Positions 34,452-42,017 of a stretch of DNA of 64,000 nucleotides are shown in pieces. The translations under genes and the position numbers were made by a program. The notes under the pieces are model-generated. The model made no database searches. It had not been told where the DNA came from and worked only from the letters and a program-made list of their open reading frames with translations. This DNA is from SIG440 sp045645805 (GTDB lineage: Bacteria; Bacillota; Clostridia; Monoglobales; Monoglobaceae), in NCBI GenBank assembly GCA_045645805.1, contig JAZRJL010000013.1, forward strand, positions 10,576 to 74,575, in the 5' to 3' direction. The stretch's first letter is position 1. Every line of letters starts with the position of its first letter.

Positions 34452-34480
34452 TTGAAAATTATTTCAGTTTGTGGTAAGAT
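34452..34480 (+). promoter_or_regulatory. secG promoter
   Basis: TTGAAA (34452-34457), 17 bases, TAAGAT (34475-34480) preceded by an extended TGG. Confidence 0.6.
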
Positions 34481-34547
34481 TGATACATTGTTGTAAAAAT
34501 ATAGCCCGAGTGGTTATATATGCATATGATTTAGGAGGAAAAACGAA

Positions 34548-34874
34548 ATGCAGACAGCTTTAATTATTATTCATGTTATTATTTCTATTGTACTTATTGC
34601 GGTTGTTTTGATGCAGCACGGTAAACAGCAGGGACTGTCAGGTGCCATCGCAGGCGGTGCTGAAACATTTTTTGGCAAAAACAAGGGCAGAACAATTGAT
34701 GCAGCTCTTAAAAAGGTTACAGCGGTTGTTGCAATCTTGTTTGTAATCAGCTCACTTGGTCTTGCTGCTTATTCTGTTAATAAGAACAAGGCTGAGGCAG
34801 AAGCACTCAACCAGCAGGTTGAAAGTCAGGTTGAAGTTAATGACGATGCAGAAGCTGAAGGTTCAGCTGAATAA
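34548..34874 (+). CDS. secG: Preprotein translocase subunit SecG
   Basis: 108 residues with two transmembrane helices flanking the conserved VLMQHGKQQGLSGAI...FFGKNKGR loop, plus an acidic C-terminal tail. It assists SecYEA protein export. TTTAGGAGG lies before ATG 34548. The order secG then rnr is common in Firmicutes. Confidence 0.93.
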   Translation: MQTALIIIHVIISIVLIAVVLMQHGKQQGLSGAIAGGAETFFGKNKGRTIDAALKKVTAVVAILFVISSLGLAAYSVNKNKAEAEALNQQVESQVEVNDDAEAEGSAE

Positions 34875-34889
34875 TTTAAAACAAATTAC

Positions 34890-34914
34890 CCGCCCCGAAA
34901 ATCGGGGCGGTTTT
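34890..34914 (+). terminator. Terminator after secG
   Basis: CCGCCCCGA (34890-34898) / TCGGGGCGG (34902-34910) with an AAA loop and TTTT after it. Confidence 0.9.
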
Positions 34915-35030
34915 GTGATTTGAGTTAATCTCTAAGGCACTATTAAGCCATTTTATATATTATAAAAAAGTTTAATAATAAATAATTAAAAACAAACAGG
35001 GACAAAATACAAAAAAGGAGGGCGGAATAT

Positions 35031-37085
35031 ATGACATTTATTGATATTTTAAGTGAATACCACATTATGCCGCAGTTTCCGCCCAATGTATTAAGATGGC
35101 TTGAAACTGCACCAACTACTGTTGAAAAGCAGGATTTAAAAGGTCGAAGCGATTTAACCGACAAGCTTATTATCACTATTGACGGTGACGATGCCAAGGA
35201 TTTTGATGACGCAGTTTCTCTTGATATTCTTGAAAACGGAAACTATCTTCTTGGGGTTCACATTGCGGATGTAACTCATTATGTAACCGAAAATTCTCCC
35301 GTTGACAGGGCGGCATTTTCGCGTGGTACAAGTGTGTATCTGATTGATACGGTTATACCAATGCTTCCTTTTGAGCTTTCAAACGACCTGTGCAGCCTAA
35401 AACCAGATGAAATAAGACTTACGGTTTCGGTGTTTATGGAAATTTCTCAAAAGGGTAAGATTGAAGATTACCGGATTTGCGAAAGCTTTATTAAATCCCG
35501 TGAACGTATGACATACCACAATGTTACAAAGATACTCCAGGGTGACGAAAGTCTTTGCCAAATGTATTCGCATCTTACTGCAATGCTTAAAAATATGGAA
35601 AAGCTTGCAAAGCTTCTTAATAAAAAACGGGTTGCAAACGGGTCAATTGAGTTTGAAACTCACGAATCTAAAATAACTCTTGATGCCAAAGGCGTGCCCG
35701 TAAAGGTTGAGAAGTATCCCATAACCGTATCAAACGGCATAATTGAAGAATTTATGCTTGCAGCAAATGTAACTGTCGCAAAGCACTTTGCGGCAAAGGG
35801 TTTACCTTGTGTTTATCGTGTCCACGAAGAACCGGATTTTGACAGAGTAGAAAGACTTGCCAAAGTGTTACCTCAGCTTGGTGTTGATTTCAGCTTCAAG
35901 CCTGATATGCAGCCAAAGGACTTTCAAAAGATATTGAATTCCGTGACGAGCTTCGACACGTGCGGTATCGTGAACTATCTCGTGCTTCGCACCATGAGCC
36001 GTGCAAGATACAGCGAGAAGAATCTTGGACACTTTGGGTTAAGCTTTTCGGATTACTGTCATTTTACATCACCCATAAGACGTTATCCCGACCTTGCGGT
36101 TCATCGTATTCTTAAAGAAAGTCTTAAGGAAGAGATGTCAGAAAAAAGACTAATGCAATTTAAAGAATTTGTTGTATCGGCAGCTGTTAATTCGTCAATG
36201 ACCGAAGGCTATGCCGCAGATGCTGAACTTCGTTGGAAAGATATAAAAAAGGCAGAATATATGTCAATGCACATAGGCGAGAAATTTGCTGCTTCAATAA
36301 CCCACGTTACAGCATCAGGGTTTTTTGCCGAGCTTGAAAATACGGTTGAGGGTTTTGTGGCGGCACGGACAATGGAAGATGATGTGTATATGATGAATGA
36401 AAACGGCTTGTCCCTTGAGGGTATGCGTACAAAACGCAGATTTTCTGTTGGTGACAGGGTGGAAATAAAGGTAATTTCGGCTGATTCGGCAGAGGGTAAA
36501 ATAGATTTTGAGGTGGTTGGTACAAGAACACCGAAATTTCAGACAAGAAATACAAAAAGAGGAAGAGAAAAAGGAAAAAAGGTTTTAAACCGCAACGAAA
36601 AAAGGGTCTTAAAAGAGTTTAAAGAGCAATACCGTCAACAACGCAGAGAGAAGAATGATATAAAAGGAAGGCTTGATTCGGAAAAATATATTTTTGAAAA
36701 TGCTGTGGTGTATGAAATTTTTGAAATTTTGCGAAAAGCAATAAAGCTAAAAAAAGATGAGGAACGGTTTGTAGGAGTGACACTTAAAGACCTTGCGGCG
36801 GCAATTTCGCAGCCGGTTTATCGTAAATTTGCTTATGAAACCGATGAGATAAGCACAAAAAATATGATAGTCTCAGCAACGGTAAATGTCAAAAATACAC
36901 TTGCAGTTCTTTGCGACAGCTTTGGCGTTGAGCTTGACGAAAAGGAAATTAAGCTTGCTGTCGAATATGTAAGCGGGGCACTCAGGCATCTTGAATTTTG
37001 TATGAAAAATCCGGATATTAATTTTTCAAAGCGTGAGCGTGAATATGATAATATTATGAAGAAGTTGAACGAAAGACGAGGATAG
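35031..37085 (+). CDS. rnr: RNase R/RNase II-family exoribonuclease lacking N-terminal cold-shock domains
   Basis: 684 residues. The protein starts in the linker just before the RNB catalytic domain (TIDGDDAKDFDDAVSL begins near residue 48, with the metal Asp residues). The usual 200-250 residue N-terminal part of RNase R with helix-turn-helix and two cold-shock domains is absent; no matching frame lies upstream, where only the secG terminator is found. An S1 domain follows RNB (ASITHVTASGFFAEL), then a basic stretch (NTKRGREKGKKVLNRNEKR) and about 180 further residues I do not recognise. AAAAGGAGGG gives a firm start at ATG 35031. RNB family enzymes degrade structured RNA 3' to 5'. Confidence 0.88.
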   Translation: MTFIDILSEYHIMPQFPPNVLRWLETAPTTVEKQDLKGRSDLTDKLIITIDGDDAKDFDDAVSLDILENGNYLLGVHIADVTHYVTENSPVDRAAFSRGTSVYLIDTVIPMLPFELSNDLCSLKPDEIRLTVSVFMEISQKGKIEDYRICESFIKSRERMTYHNVTKILQGDESLCQMYSHLTAMLKNMEKLAKLLNKKRVANGSIEFETHESKITLDAKGVPVKVEKYPITVSNGIIEEFMLAANVTVAKHFAAKGLPCVYRVHEEPDFDRVERLAKVLPQLGVDFSFKPDMQPKDFQKILNSVTSFDTCGIVNYLVLRTMSRARYSEKNLGHFGLSFSDYCHFTSPIRRYPDLAVHRILKESLKEEMSEKRLMQFKEFVVSAAVNSSMTEGYAADAELRWKDIKKAEYMSMHIGEKFAASITHVTASGFFAELENTVEGFVAARTMEDDVYMMNENGLSLEGMRTKRRFSVGDRVEIKVISADSAEGKIDFEVVGTRTPKFQTRNTKRGREKGKKVLNRNEKRVLKEFKEQYRQQRREKNDIKGRLDSEKYIFENAVVYEIFEILRKAIKLKKDEERFVGVTLKDLAAAISQPVYRKFAYETDEISTKNMIVSATVNVKNTLAVLCDSFGVELDEKEIKLAVEYVSGALRHLEFCMKNPDINFSKREREYDNIMKKLNERRG

Positions 37086-37088
37086 ATT

Positions 37089-37820
37089 ATGAAAACAGTA
37101 CTCATAACCGGTGCTTCCCGTGGTATAGGCAGAGCAACTGCTTTGAAATTTGCTGAAAACGGCTTTGCTGTTGCAGTAAATTTCAATAGCAGGAAAGAAG
37201 AAGCAGAGTCGCTTTGCAGGCAGATTGTTGAAAAAGGCGGTGTTGCTGCACCATTTTGTGCCGATGTAGCTGATGAATCGGCGGTAGGCAAAATGCTTGA
37301 AGAAATAAATGAAGTATTTGGTGAAATAGATGTTCTTGTAAACAATGCAGGGGTTGCGTTGCCGCAGGGACTTTTTACCGATTTCGATGATTCGGCGGCA
37401 AAAAGAGTTTTTGATGTAAATGTATTTGGAATGATGAATTGCTGTCGACAGATAGTCCCTCATTTTGTAAGTAAAAAGAACGGTAAAATAATTAACATTT
37501 CCTCTTTGTGGGGTGTTGTAGGAGGTTCATGTGAGGTTATATATTCTGCAAGCAAGGCAGCGGTGATTGGCTTTACAAAGGCTCTTGCCAAAGAACTTGC
37601 CCCGTCGGGCATAAATGTAAATTGCGTAGCACCGGGACTTATTGAAACGGATATGAACAAACATTTAACACCCGAGGATAAGGCTGACTTTGCCGATGGT
37701 ATTGCCCTTGGCAGATGTGGCAGGGCGGAGGAGGTTGCGGATACCGTGTATTTTCTTGCAACGGAAAACTCTTCATACATAACTGGCCAGACAATTCTGG
37801 TTGACGGCGGCACCGTGTAA
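37089..37820 (+). CDS. fabG: 3-oxoacyl-ACP reductase FabG-like SDR
   Basis: 243-residue short-chain dehydrogenase. NAD(P) loop ITGASRGIGRATA, NNAG motif VLVNNAGVA, catalytic Ser/Tyr/Lys in NISSLWGV and YSASKAA, and GRCGRAEEVADTVYFLA with the C-terminal ITGQTILVDGG. It is three bases after rnr. Without other fab genes nearby, a different carbonyl substrate is possible. Confidence 0.85.
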   Translation: MKTVLITGASRGIGRATALKFAENGFAVAVNFNSRKEEAESLCRQIVEKGGVAAPFCADVADESAVGKMLEEINEVFGEIDVLVNNAGVALPQGLFTDFDDSAAKRVFDVNVFGMMNCCRQIVPHFVSKKNGKIINISSLWGVVGGSCEVIYSASKAAVIGFTKALAKELAPSGINVNCVAPGLIETDMNKHLTPEDKADFADGIALGRCGRAEEVADTVYFLATENSSYITGQTILVDGGTV

Positions 37821-37870
37821 CAGAATATAAAAATGGTTGTTGTGTTTGAAACGATAAATAATTGAGATGT

Positions 37871-37896
37871 AGGGGCGGATGTAGGCATCCGCCCCT
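37871..37896. repeat. REP-like palindrome in convergent gap
   Basis: AGGGGCGGATG (37871-37881) / CATCCGCCCCT (37886-37896), a perfect 11-base stem with a TAGG loop, between converging fabG and the deacetylase gene. GC-rich GTAGGGGCGGAT palindromes of this kind are scattered between genes of many bacteria (general recollection). There is no T-run on either strand, so terminator activity is doubtful. Confidence 0.7.
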
Positions 37897-37917
37897 ATAA
37901 TATGGTGTAAACAATTT

Positions 37918-38841
37918 TTATTTCAATAGGCTTTCAGCAGATTTTTTTGGAGTTCTCAGATACCGCTTCATCATATAAAGACATTCGGGGTCACGACTTA
38001 TATGATTCATTCCGCTTTCGCAGGAAAGGGATGCCTTGAAGCCCATTTCTTTTATTATATCAAACGAAGCATTGCTTACGCTGCCAAAGGGATAAGTAAA
38101 TGTGGTTGGTACATATCCCGTGTTGGTTTTAAAGGAATCCTGCAGCTTTCCCAAGTCAGAAAGCAGCAAGGCACGATAATCGATGTCGGATTCGCCTCGC
38201 TTCTTCTTTGTGCCGTTTCTGCCCTTGTCGGTTGTGTGGAGATTGTATGAGTGGTTTTGAAATTCAACAAGACCTGATTTCATCATTTCGTTTACATTGT
38301 CCCAGGTGATGTGTGAATAGCTTGGGTTTTCATCAGGTGTTTTGGTGTAAAGGTCGGTATAGTAACCAATTAATGACACAACTGCTTTGGCATCATATTT
38401 TTCAAGCAGCGGATACGCATATAAAAAGTTGTTTGAATATCCGTCATCAAAGGTAAGTACAACAGGCTTTTCAGGCAAAGCTTTTCCATTATGAACATAG
38501 TCAATTAAATCCTGCATAACAACAGTTGTATAATTGTTTTCCTTTAAATATTTCAAATCCTTTTCAAAGGCAGATTCTGTAATTATGTAGTTTCCACCGG
38601 TATTGGTGCTTCTTAAGATACTGTGATACATCAGGATGGGAACATCAATTTTTTGTTCCTTTGCGGCAGCCAGAACATCATCTTTGTCTGCATCTGCAAT
38701 TGGCTTGTCTAAAAAACTCTCAGCTGTCGTAACTGTGGCTTCAGACTGAGGTGAGTACAGACGTATTACACCAATACTTGCAAGAACAATTGCAAAAACT
38801 GCAAAATAGTAAATTAATGTTTTCATTTTAATAACGTACAT
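37918..38841 (-). CDS. Membrane-anchored polysaccharide deacetylase (NodB domain)
   Basis: 307 residues: transmembrane anchor near residues 8-26, then a NodB (CE4) deacetylase domain with VLTFDDGYSNNF (catalytic/metal Asp pair) and the HSYNLH metal His motif. Likely removes acetyl groups from peptidoglycan or another wall glycan outside the membrane. ATG 38841 is chosen because AAAGGG lies 8 bases upstream; a longer frame would overlap the M23 gene. It is the last gene of a minus-strand operon, 16 bases after the M23 gene. Confidence 0.9.
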   Translation of the reverse strand: MYVIKMKTLIYYFAVFAIVLASIGVIRLYSPQSEATVTTAESFLDKPIADADKDDVLAAAKEQKIDVPILMYHSILRSTNTGGNYIITESAFEKDLKYLKENNYTTVVMQDLIDYVHNGKALPEKPVVLTFDDGYSNNFLYAYPLLEKYDAKAVVSLIGYYTDLYTKTPDENPSYSHITWDNVNEMMKSGLVEFQNHSYNLHTTDKGRNGTKKKRGESDIDYRALLLSDLGKLQDSFKTNTGYVPTTFTYPFGSVSNASFDIIKEMGFKASLSCESGMNHISRDPECLYMMKRYLRTPKKSAESLLK

Positions 38842-38857
38842 AATTTCAACCCTTTCG

Positions 38858-39934
38858 TCATTCCATATTTTCAACAGATTTTTCAAAGAAATCAAATTCC
38901 CGTCGGTATTCCTCCGTAAGCTCATCCTTGACCACCGCAGAAGTATTTTTGCTTAAGAACTTTGCAATTTCATAACAGTCAATCCATATTTCACCGTTAC
39001 CGTCTTTTTGGGACTCGTCAAAAATCAGCTGGATTCCCATATGCAAATGAGGTGTATCAATGTTATTAACATTTTCCTTGCTGCTGTAACCTGTCATTCC
39101 CAGATATCCTATTACGTCACCTGCCTTTACTGTATGACCAACAGACAAATCCTTTGGATAAGGATGGTTTTTGCGTAGGTGTGCGTAATAATAGTATCTT
39201 TTTTTGTCAAAACTGCGTATTCCTATACGCCAACCACCATATTGATTCCAGCCAATGGCTTCGACCGTGCCGCTTTCTATTGCAATTATTGGTGTTCCCA
39301 CACTTCCCATCATATCATGTCCAAGATGCTTGCGTTTGTAACCATAAGACCGTGAATTGCCGAAGTCGTCGTAATGGGAGTAGCCGTAGCCTTTTGCAAT
39401 GGGTGAAAATGCTTTAAGACCGTATTTTTTTTCATAGATGGTTTCCTTATTTTCATTTACAGTCTGTATTTCATACTCTCCTACAAATTCGCCAAGGACA
39501 GCAGTATATGCCTGATGGTAATACGGATAATATTTCATATCTCTGGTTATATCTTCTAATGCTTCTCCGTTTTTTAAACGGTTTGTAAGGGTGTTTAAAT
39601 CGCTTTCGCGGAATTTTGAAAAATCACCACCATATTTTGAGCCAAGAATTGCCAGAAGTTCAATCCAGTTAAGTTTAATATCTGAGCTTTGACTTTCAAT
39701 ATCAAGCTTCATTGTTTTTTGAAGTGCTGTTGACGTTACTTTAAAGTCCACCCATTTAATAAAATCTTTTTTTGTAGTATGGGCGGCTTCTGATAAAACA
39801 GGTCTTGCCTGCTCGGTTATATTTTTTGATTTTTGTGAATCAGCATATAAAAAAACCATGATAAAGGAGGAAGTAATAATAATTATCAGGGATAAAACCG
39901 CTGCAAGTCGGCTTAGCTTAAATGATATAAACAT
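38858..39934 (-). CDS. M23-family peptidase (LytM-type murein endopeptidase), membrane anchored
   Basis: 358 residues. N-terminal transmembrane helix (about 8-32), a linker region of about 150 residues, then the M23 domain with HLGHDMMGSVGTP (first zinc ligands HxxxD), YYYYAHL and HLHMGIQL (HxH). Expected to cut peptide cross-links in peptidoglycan. ATG 39934 is chosen: AAGGGGG lies 6 bases upstream and the N terminus then reads as a signal anchor. It shares an operon with the deacetylase downstream. Confidence 0.9.
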   Translation of the reverse strand: MFISFKLSRLAAVLSLIIIITSSFIMVFLYADSQKSKNITEQARPVLSEAAHTTKKDFIKWVDFKVTSTALQKTMKLDIESQSSDIKLNWIELLAILGSKYGGDFSKFRESDLNTLTNRLKNGEALEDITRDMKYYPYYHQAYTAVLGEFVGEYEIQTVNENKETIYEKKYGLKAFSPIAKGYGYSHYDDFGNSRSYGYKRKHLGHDMMGSVGTPIIAIESGTVEAIGWNQYGGWRIGIRSFDKKRYYYYAHLRKNHPYPKDLSVGHTVKAGDVIGYLGMTGYSSKENVNNIDTPHLHMGIQLIFDESQKDGNGEIWIDCYEIAKFLSKNTSAVVKDELTEEYRREFDFFEKSVENME

Positions 39935-39989
39935 AAAAATCCCCCTTCCGTACAGTTTATGGAAAGGGGATTGGAAATATGATACAAAA

Positions 39990-40631
39990 TTATTCGTTGT
40001 CCGAAAAACCACTTTGAAGAGTGCGTACTGCCCAGTTACGGTTTATTTCGCTTTCGGGTTTTGCCATATTGGGGTTTTGGTCAAACTGCTTGACGATTGC
40101 TTCGTACGTATCAAAGGATAATACGGCACGCACGTTTTCGGCATTTTGGGTAATAATATAAAACATAAGGCTTCGGTCATCAGGGTTTTGACCCGCATAG
40201 AAAATACCTAAGATTTCAGAGCCGGCACGTTCCTCCTCAAACTGGTCCTCAAGCATTATTTTATAAAGCTCGATTATGCGGTCGTCAATTCCGTCTTCCA
40301 TAAGAGCAATTTTTTCAACAAATTCGTTTATGGAACGGACAATCCTTAAGGTATAATCCTTTGCTTCAATAGCTGTATCGCGGCTGTCTGTGTCAAGTAG
40401 TGCCACCATAAAGCTTTTGTCCGTGTCAAGATATGTGCAGTTGTAGGCAACAAGGATTTCCTCGCCGCACTCGTTGCAGCTGAAACGGAATATATCTCTG
40501 TTAAATATACTTTCCTTTAGGTCGGGATCTTTGCAGACATCTATAAACGAACAGATTCTGAATTCGCTTTCCTCCAGACAGGCAGGACAGCTGACCTTGG
40601 TTTTGCTCCATTGTGTCATATAAATTTCCAT
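39990..40631 (-). CDS. CpXC-domain protein
   Basis: 213 residues. The N-terminal zinc-binding domain has two Cys pairs, SCPACLEES and SCNECGEEI, the pattern of the CpXC domain, followed by an acidic helical region without recognised motifs. The function of the family is unknown. The start is uncertain: ATG 40631 or ATG 40619, neither with a well-spaced ribosome site. It lies 55 bases before the M23 gene in the same orientation. Confidence 0.7.
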   Translation of the reverse strand: MEIYMTQWSKTKVSCPACLEESEFRICSFIDVCKDPDLKESIFNRDIFRFSCNECGEEILVAYNCTYLDTDKSFMVALLDTDSRDTAIEAKDYTLRIVRSINEFVEKIALMEDGIDDRIIELYKIMLEDQFEEERAGSEILGIFYAGQNPDDRSLMFYIITQNAENVRAVLSFDTYEAIVKQFDQNPNMAKPESEINRNWAVRTLQSGFSDNE

Positions 40632-40637
40632 GGCCTT

Positions 40638-40795
40638 TCTGCCCACAAATAGTAAATAAAAATACATGCGCTTCTTATCGTGGGCAGATAAGGCGTATAA
40701 TGGAAATTATGCACATCGCCGTTTCGGGACTAAAAGGCACGAAAACTCGGCGGTGCAATAAATTCCGCCGGAGGCCTAACGTGATTTTTCACGCT
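40638..40795. other. Structured intergenic segment between CpXC gene and metA
   Basis: Contains a 9-base inverted repeat TCTGCCCAC (40638-40646) / GTGGGCAGA (40680-40688). GCACATCGCCG (40711-40721) can pair with CGGCGGTGC (40748-40756), with an inner TTTCG/CGAAA (40722-40726 / 40740-40744). CGGCGG can pair instead with CCGCCG at 40765-40770, and a CGTGA/TCACG hairpin lies at 40780-40793. The alternative pairings suggest a regulatory RNA or a compound terminator for metA (minus strand), but no known class is recognised. TATAAT at 40696-40701 could be a plus-strand -10. Confidence 0.45.
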
Positions 40796-40808
40796 AATTA
40801 CATCTTTG

Positions 40809-41732
40809 CTATTTTATAGTTTTAATGTCGTAAGGTGTTGTTTGGTAAACAAAGTAGTTCAGCCAGTTTGAAAACAGCAGATTTGCGTGCGAACGCCATT
40901 TTACAACAGGCGTTTTTTGGGGATTGTCATCAGGGAAATAGTTTATCGGTACTTTGATGTCAAGACCCTTATCTACATCACGGAAATATTCCTTGGCAAG
41001 GGTGTCAAAGTCGTATTCTGAATGACCTGTTATAAAAAATCTGCGTTCATTTTTGTCGGTTATTATATAAACTCCTGCGTCGTCAGATTCAGCCAATATT
41101 TCAAGAGAGGGAATCTTTTCTATATCCGATTTATTAATGCCTGTATGACGTGAATGTGGAGCATAAAATTCGTCATCAAAGCCGCGGAGCAGAATTTTGT
41201 GTTTCTTTTCAGCAGGGATATGGTGCTTAAAAACACCAAATACCTTTTCGGACATAGCCACTTTCGGCACGCCATAATGATAGTAAAGTGCTGCCTGTGC
41301 GCCCCAGCAGATGTGAAAGGTAGAGGTTACGTTTTGCTTTGACCATTCCATAATTTCACAAAGCTCAGCCCAATAGTCAACATCTTCAAATTCCATTTTT
41401 TCCACAGGAGCACCGGTAATGATAAGTCCGTCAAATTTACTGTCCTTTATATCATCAAAGGTTTTGTAAAATGTTTCGATATGGCTCTTTGAAGTGTTTT
41501 TTGAAACGTGTGTTTTTGTATGCACAAACTGAACGTTTATCTGAAGCGGAGTGTTGCCGAGAACACGAAGAAGCTGTGTTTCGGTTTCAACCTTTGTTGG
41601 CATCAGATTAAGCACGGCAATTTCAAGAGGACGGATATCCTGAGTCATTGCACGTGTTTCGGTAATTACAAAGATGTTTTCATTGTTAAGAATTTCAATT
41701 GCCGGCAAAGAATCTGAAACTTTAATAGGCAT
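40809..41732 (-). CDS. metA: Homoserine O-acyltransferase MetA (predicted acetyl-CoA type)
   Basis: 307-residue MetA-family enzyme that activates homoserine for methionine synthesis. Catalytic Cys in HICWGAQAA, and the His/Glu pair in TGHSEYD. In the substrate loop the sequence is GAPVEKMEF; Escherichia coli has GAPLGLVEF. Glu at the position of Gly111 is linked to acetyl-CoA use in characterised MetA enzymes, so homoserine O-acetyltransferase activity is predicted. AACGGAGGT lies upstream of ATG 41732, after a structured leader. Confidence 0.93.
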   Translation of the reverse strand: MPIKVSDSLPAIEILNNENIFVITETRAMTQDIRPLEIAVLNLMPTKVETETQLLRVLGNTPLQINVQFVHTKTHVSKNTSKSHIETFYKTFDDIKDSKFDGLIITGAPVEKMEFEDVDYWAELCEIMEWSKQNVTSTFHICWGAQAALYYHYGVPKVAMSEKVFGVFKHHIPAEKKHKILLRGFDDEFYAPHSRHTGINKSDIEKIPSLEILAESDDAGVYIITDKNERRFFITGHSEYDFDTLAKEYFRDVDKGLDIKVPINYFPDDNPQKTPVVKWRSHANLLFSNWLNYFVYQTTPYDIKTIK

Positions 41733-41757
41733 ATTTAAGTACCTCCGTTAAAAGCTT

Positions 41758-41834
41758 AGCCTGGCAGTAGCTATCCGAACCTGCCTAAAAAGGCGTAATT
41801 TTGGTATATTTTAGCTTGTCGTCTTTGTCAGGCT
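41758..41834 (-). ncRNA. Candidate structured leader RNA of metA
   Basis: On the minus strand, AGCCTG and CAGGCT close a 77-base domain. Inside are GCCT-TTTT-AGGC and GGCAG/CTGCC (plus-strand 41763-41767 / 41781-41785) with a 13-base loop whose TAGCT can pair with AGCTA upstream (plus-strand 41812-41816), forming a pseudoknot. I could not match it to SAM-I, SAM-II, SAM-III or a T-box. It sits between the promoter and the metA ribosome site. Confidence 0.45.
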
Positions 41835-41846
41835 TAATATTAATAA

Positions 41847-41875
41847 AGTATAGCATATAATTAAAAAAACTTCAA
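41847..41875 (-). promoter_or_regulatory. metA promoter
   Basis: Minus strand TTGAAG (41875-41870), 17 bases, TATACT (41852-41847) with an extended TGC. The predicted leader is about 105 bases. Confidence 0.7.
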
Positions 41876-41892
41876 GTTTTTTTGCATAATGA

Positions 41893-41921
41893 TTGATTTT
41901 TTTGTTTTTATATGCTAAAAT
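41893..41921 (+). promoter_or_regulatory. OPT transporter promoter and leader
   Basis: TTGATT (41893-41898), 17 bases, TAAAAT (41916-41921) with an extended TGC. The leader contains AAAAGCCA (41937-41944) / TGGCTTTT (41953-41960) and a CCCGTA/TACGGG hairpin near 41982-41997, just before the start at 42018. Confidence 0.6.
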
Positions 41922-42017
41922 AGCAAAGTATGTGTAAAAGCCACCGAAAAACTGGCTTTTAAACTGCGATTTATACAATACCCGTATGTATACGGGCAGA
42001 AAGGTAATGGAAAATAT

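Noticed and set aside
36307..37463. Overlapping minus-strand frames of 82, 170 and 145 codons over rnr and fabG
   Set aside because: They are antisense to well-supported genes and lack start signals and known domains.
41758..41834. SAM-I or SAM-II riboswitch before metA
   Set aside because: The conserved SAM-I core and the SAM-II end motif are not present in the expected arrangement; listed only as an unassigned structured leader.
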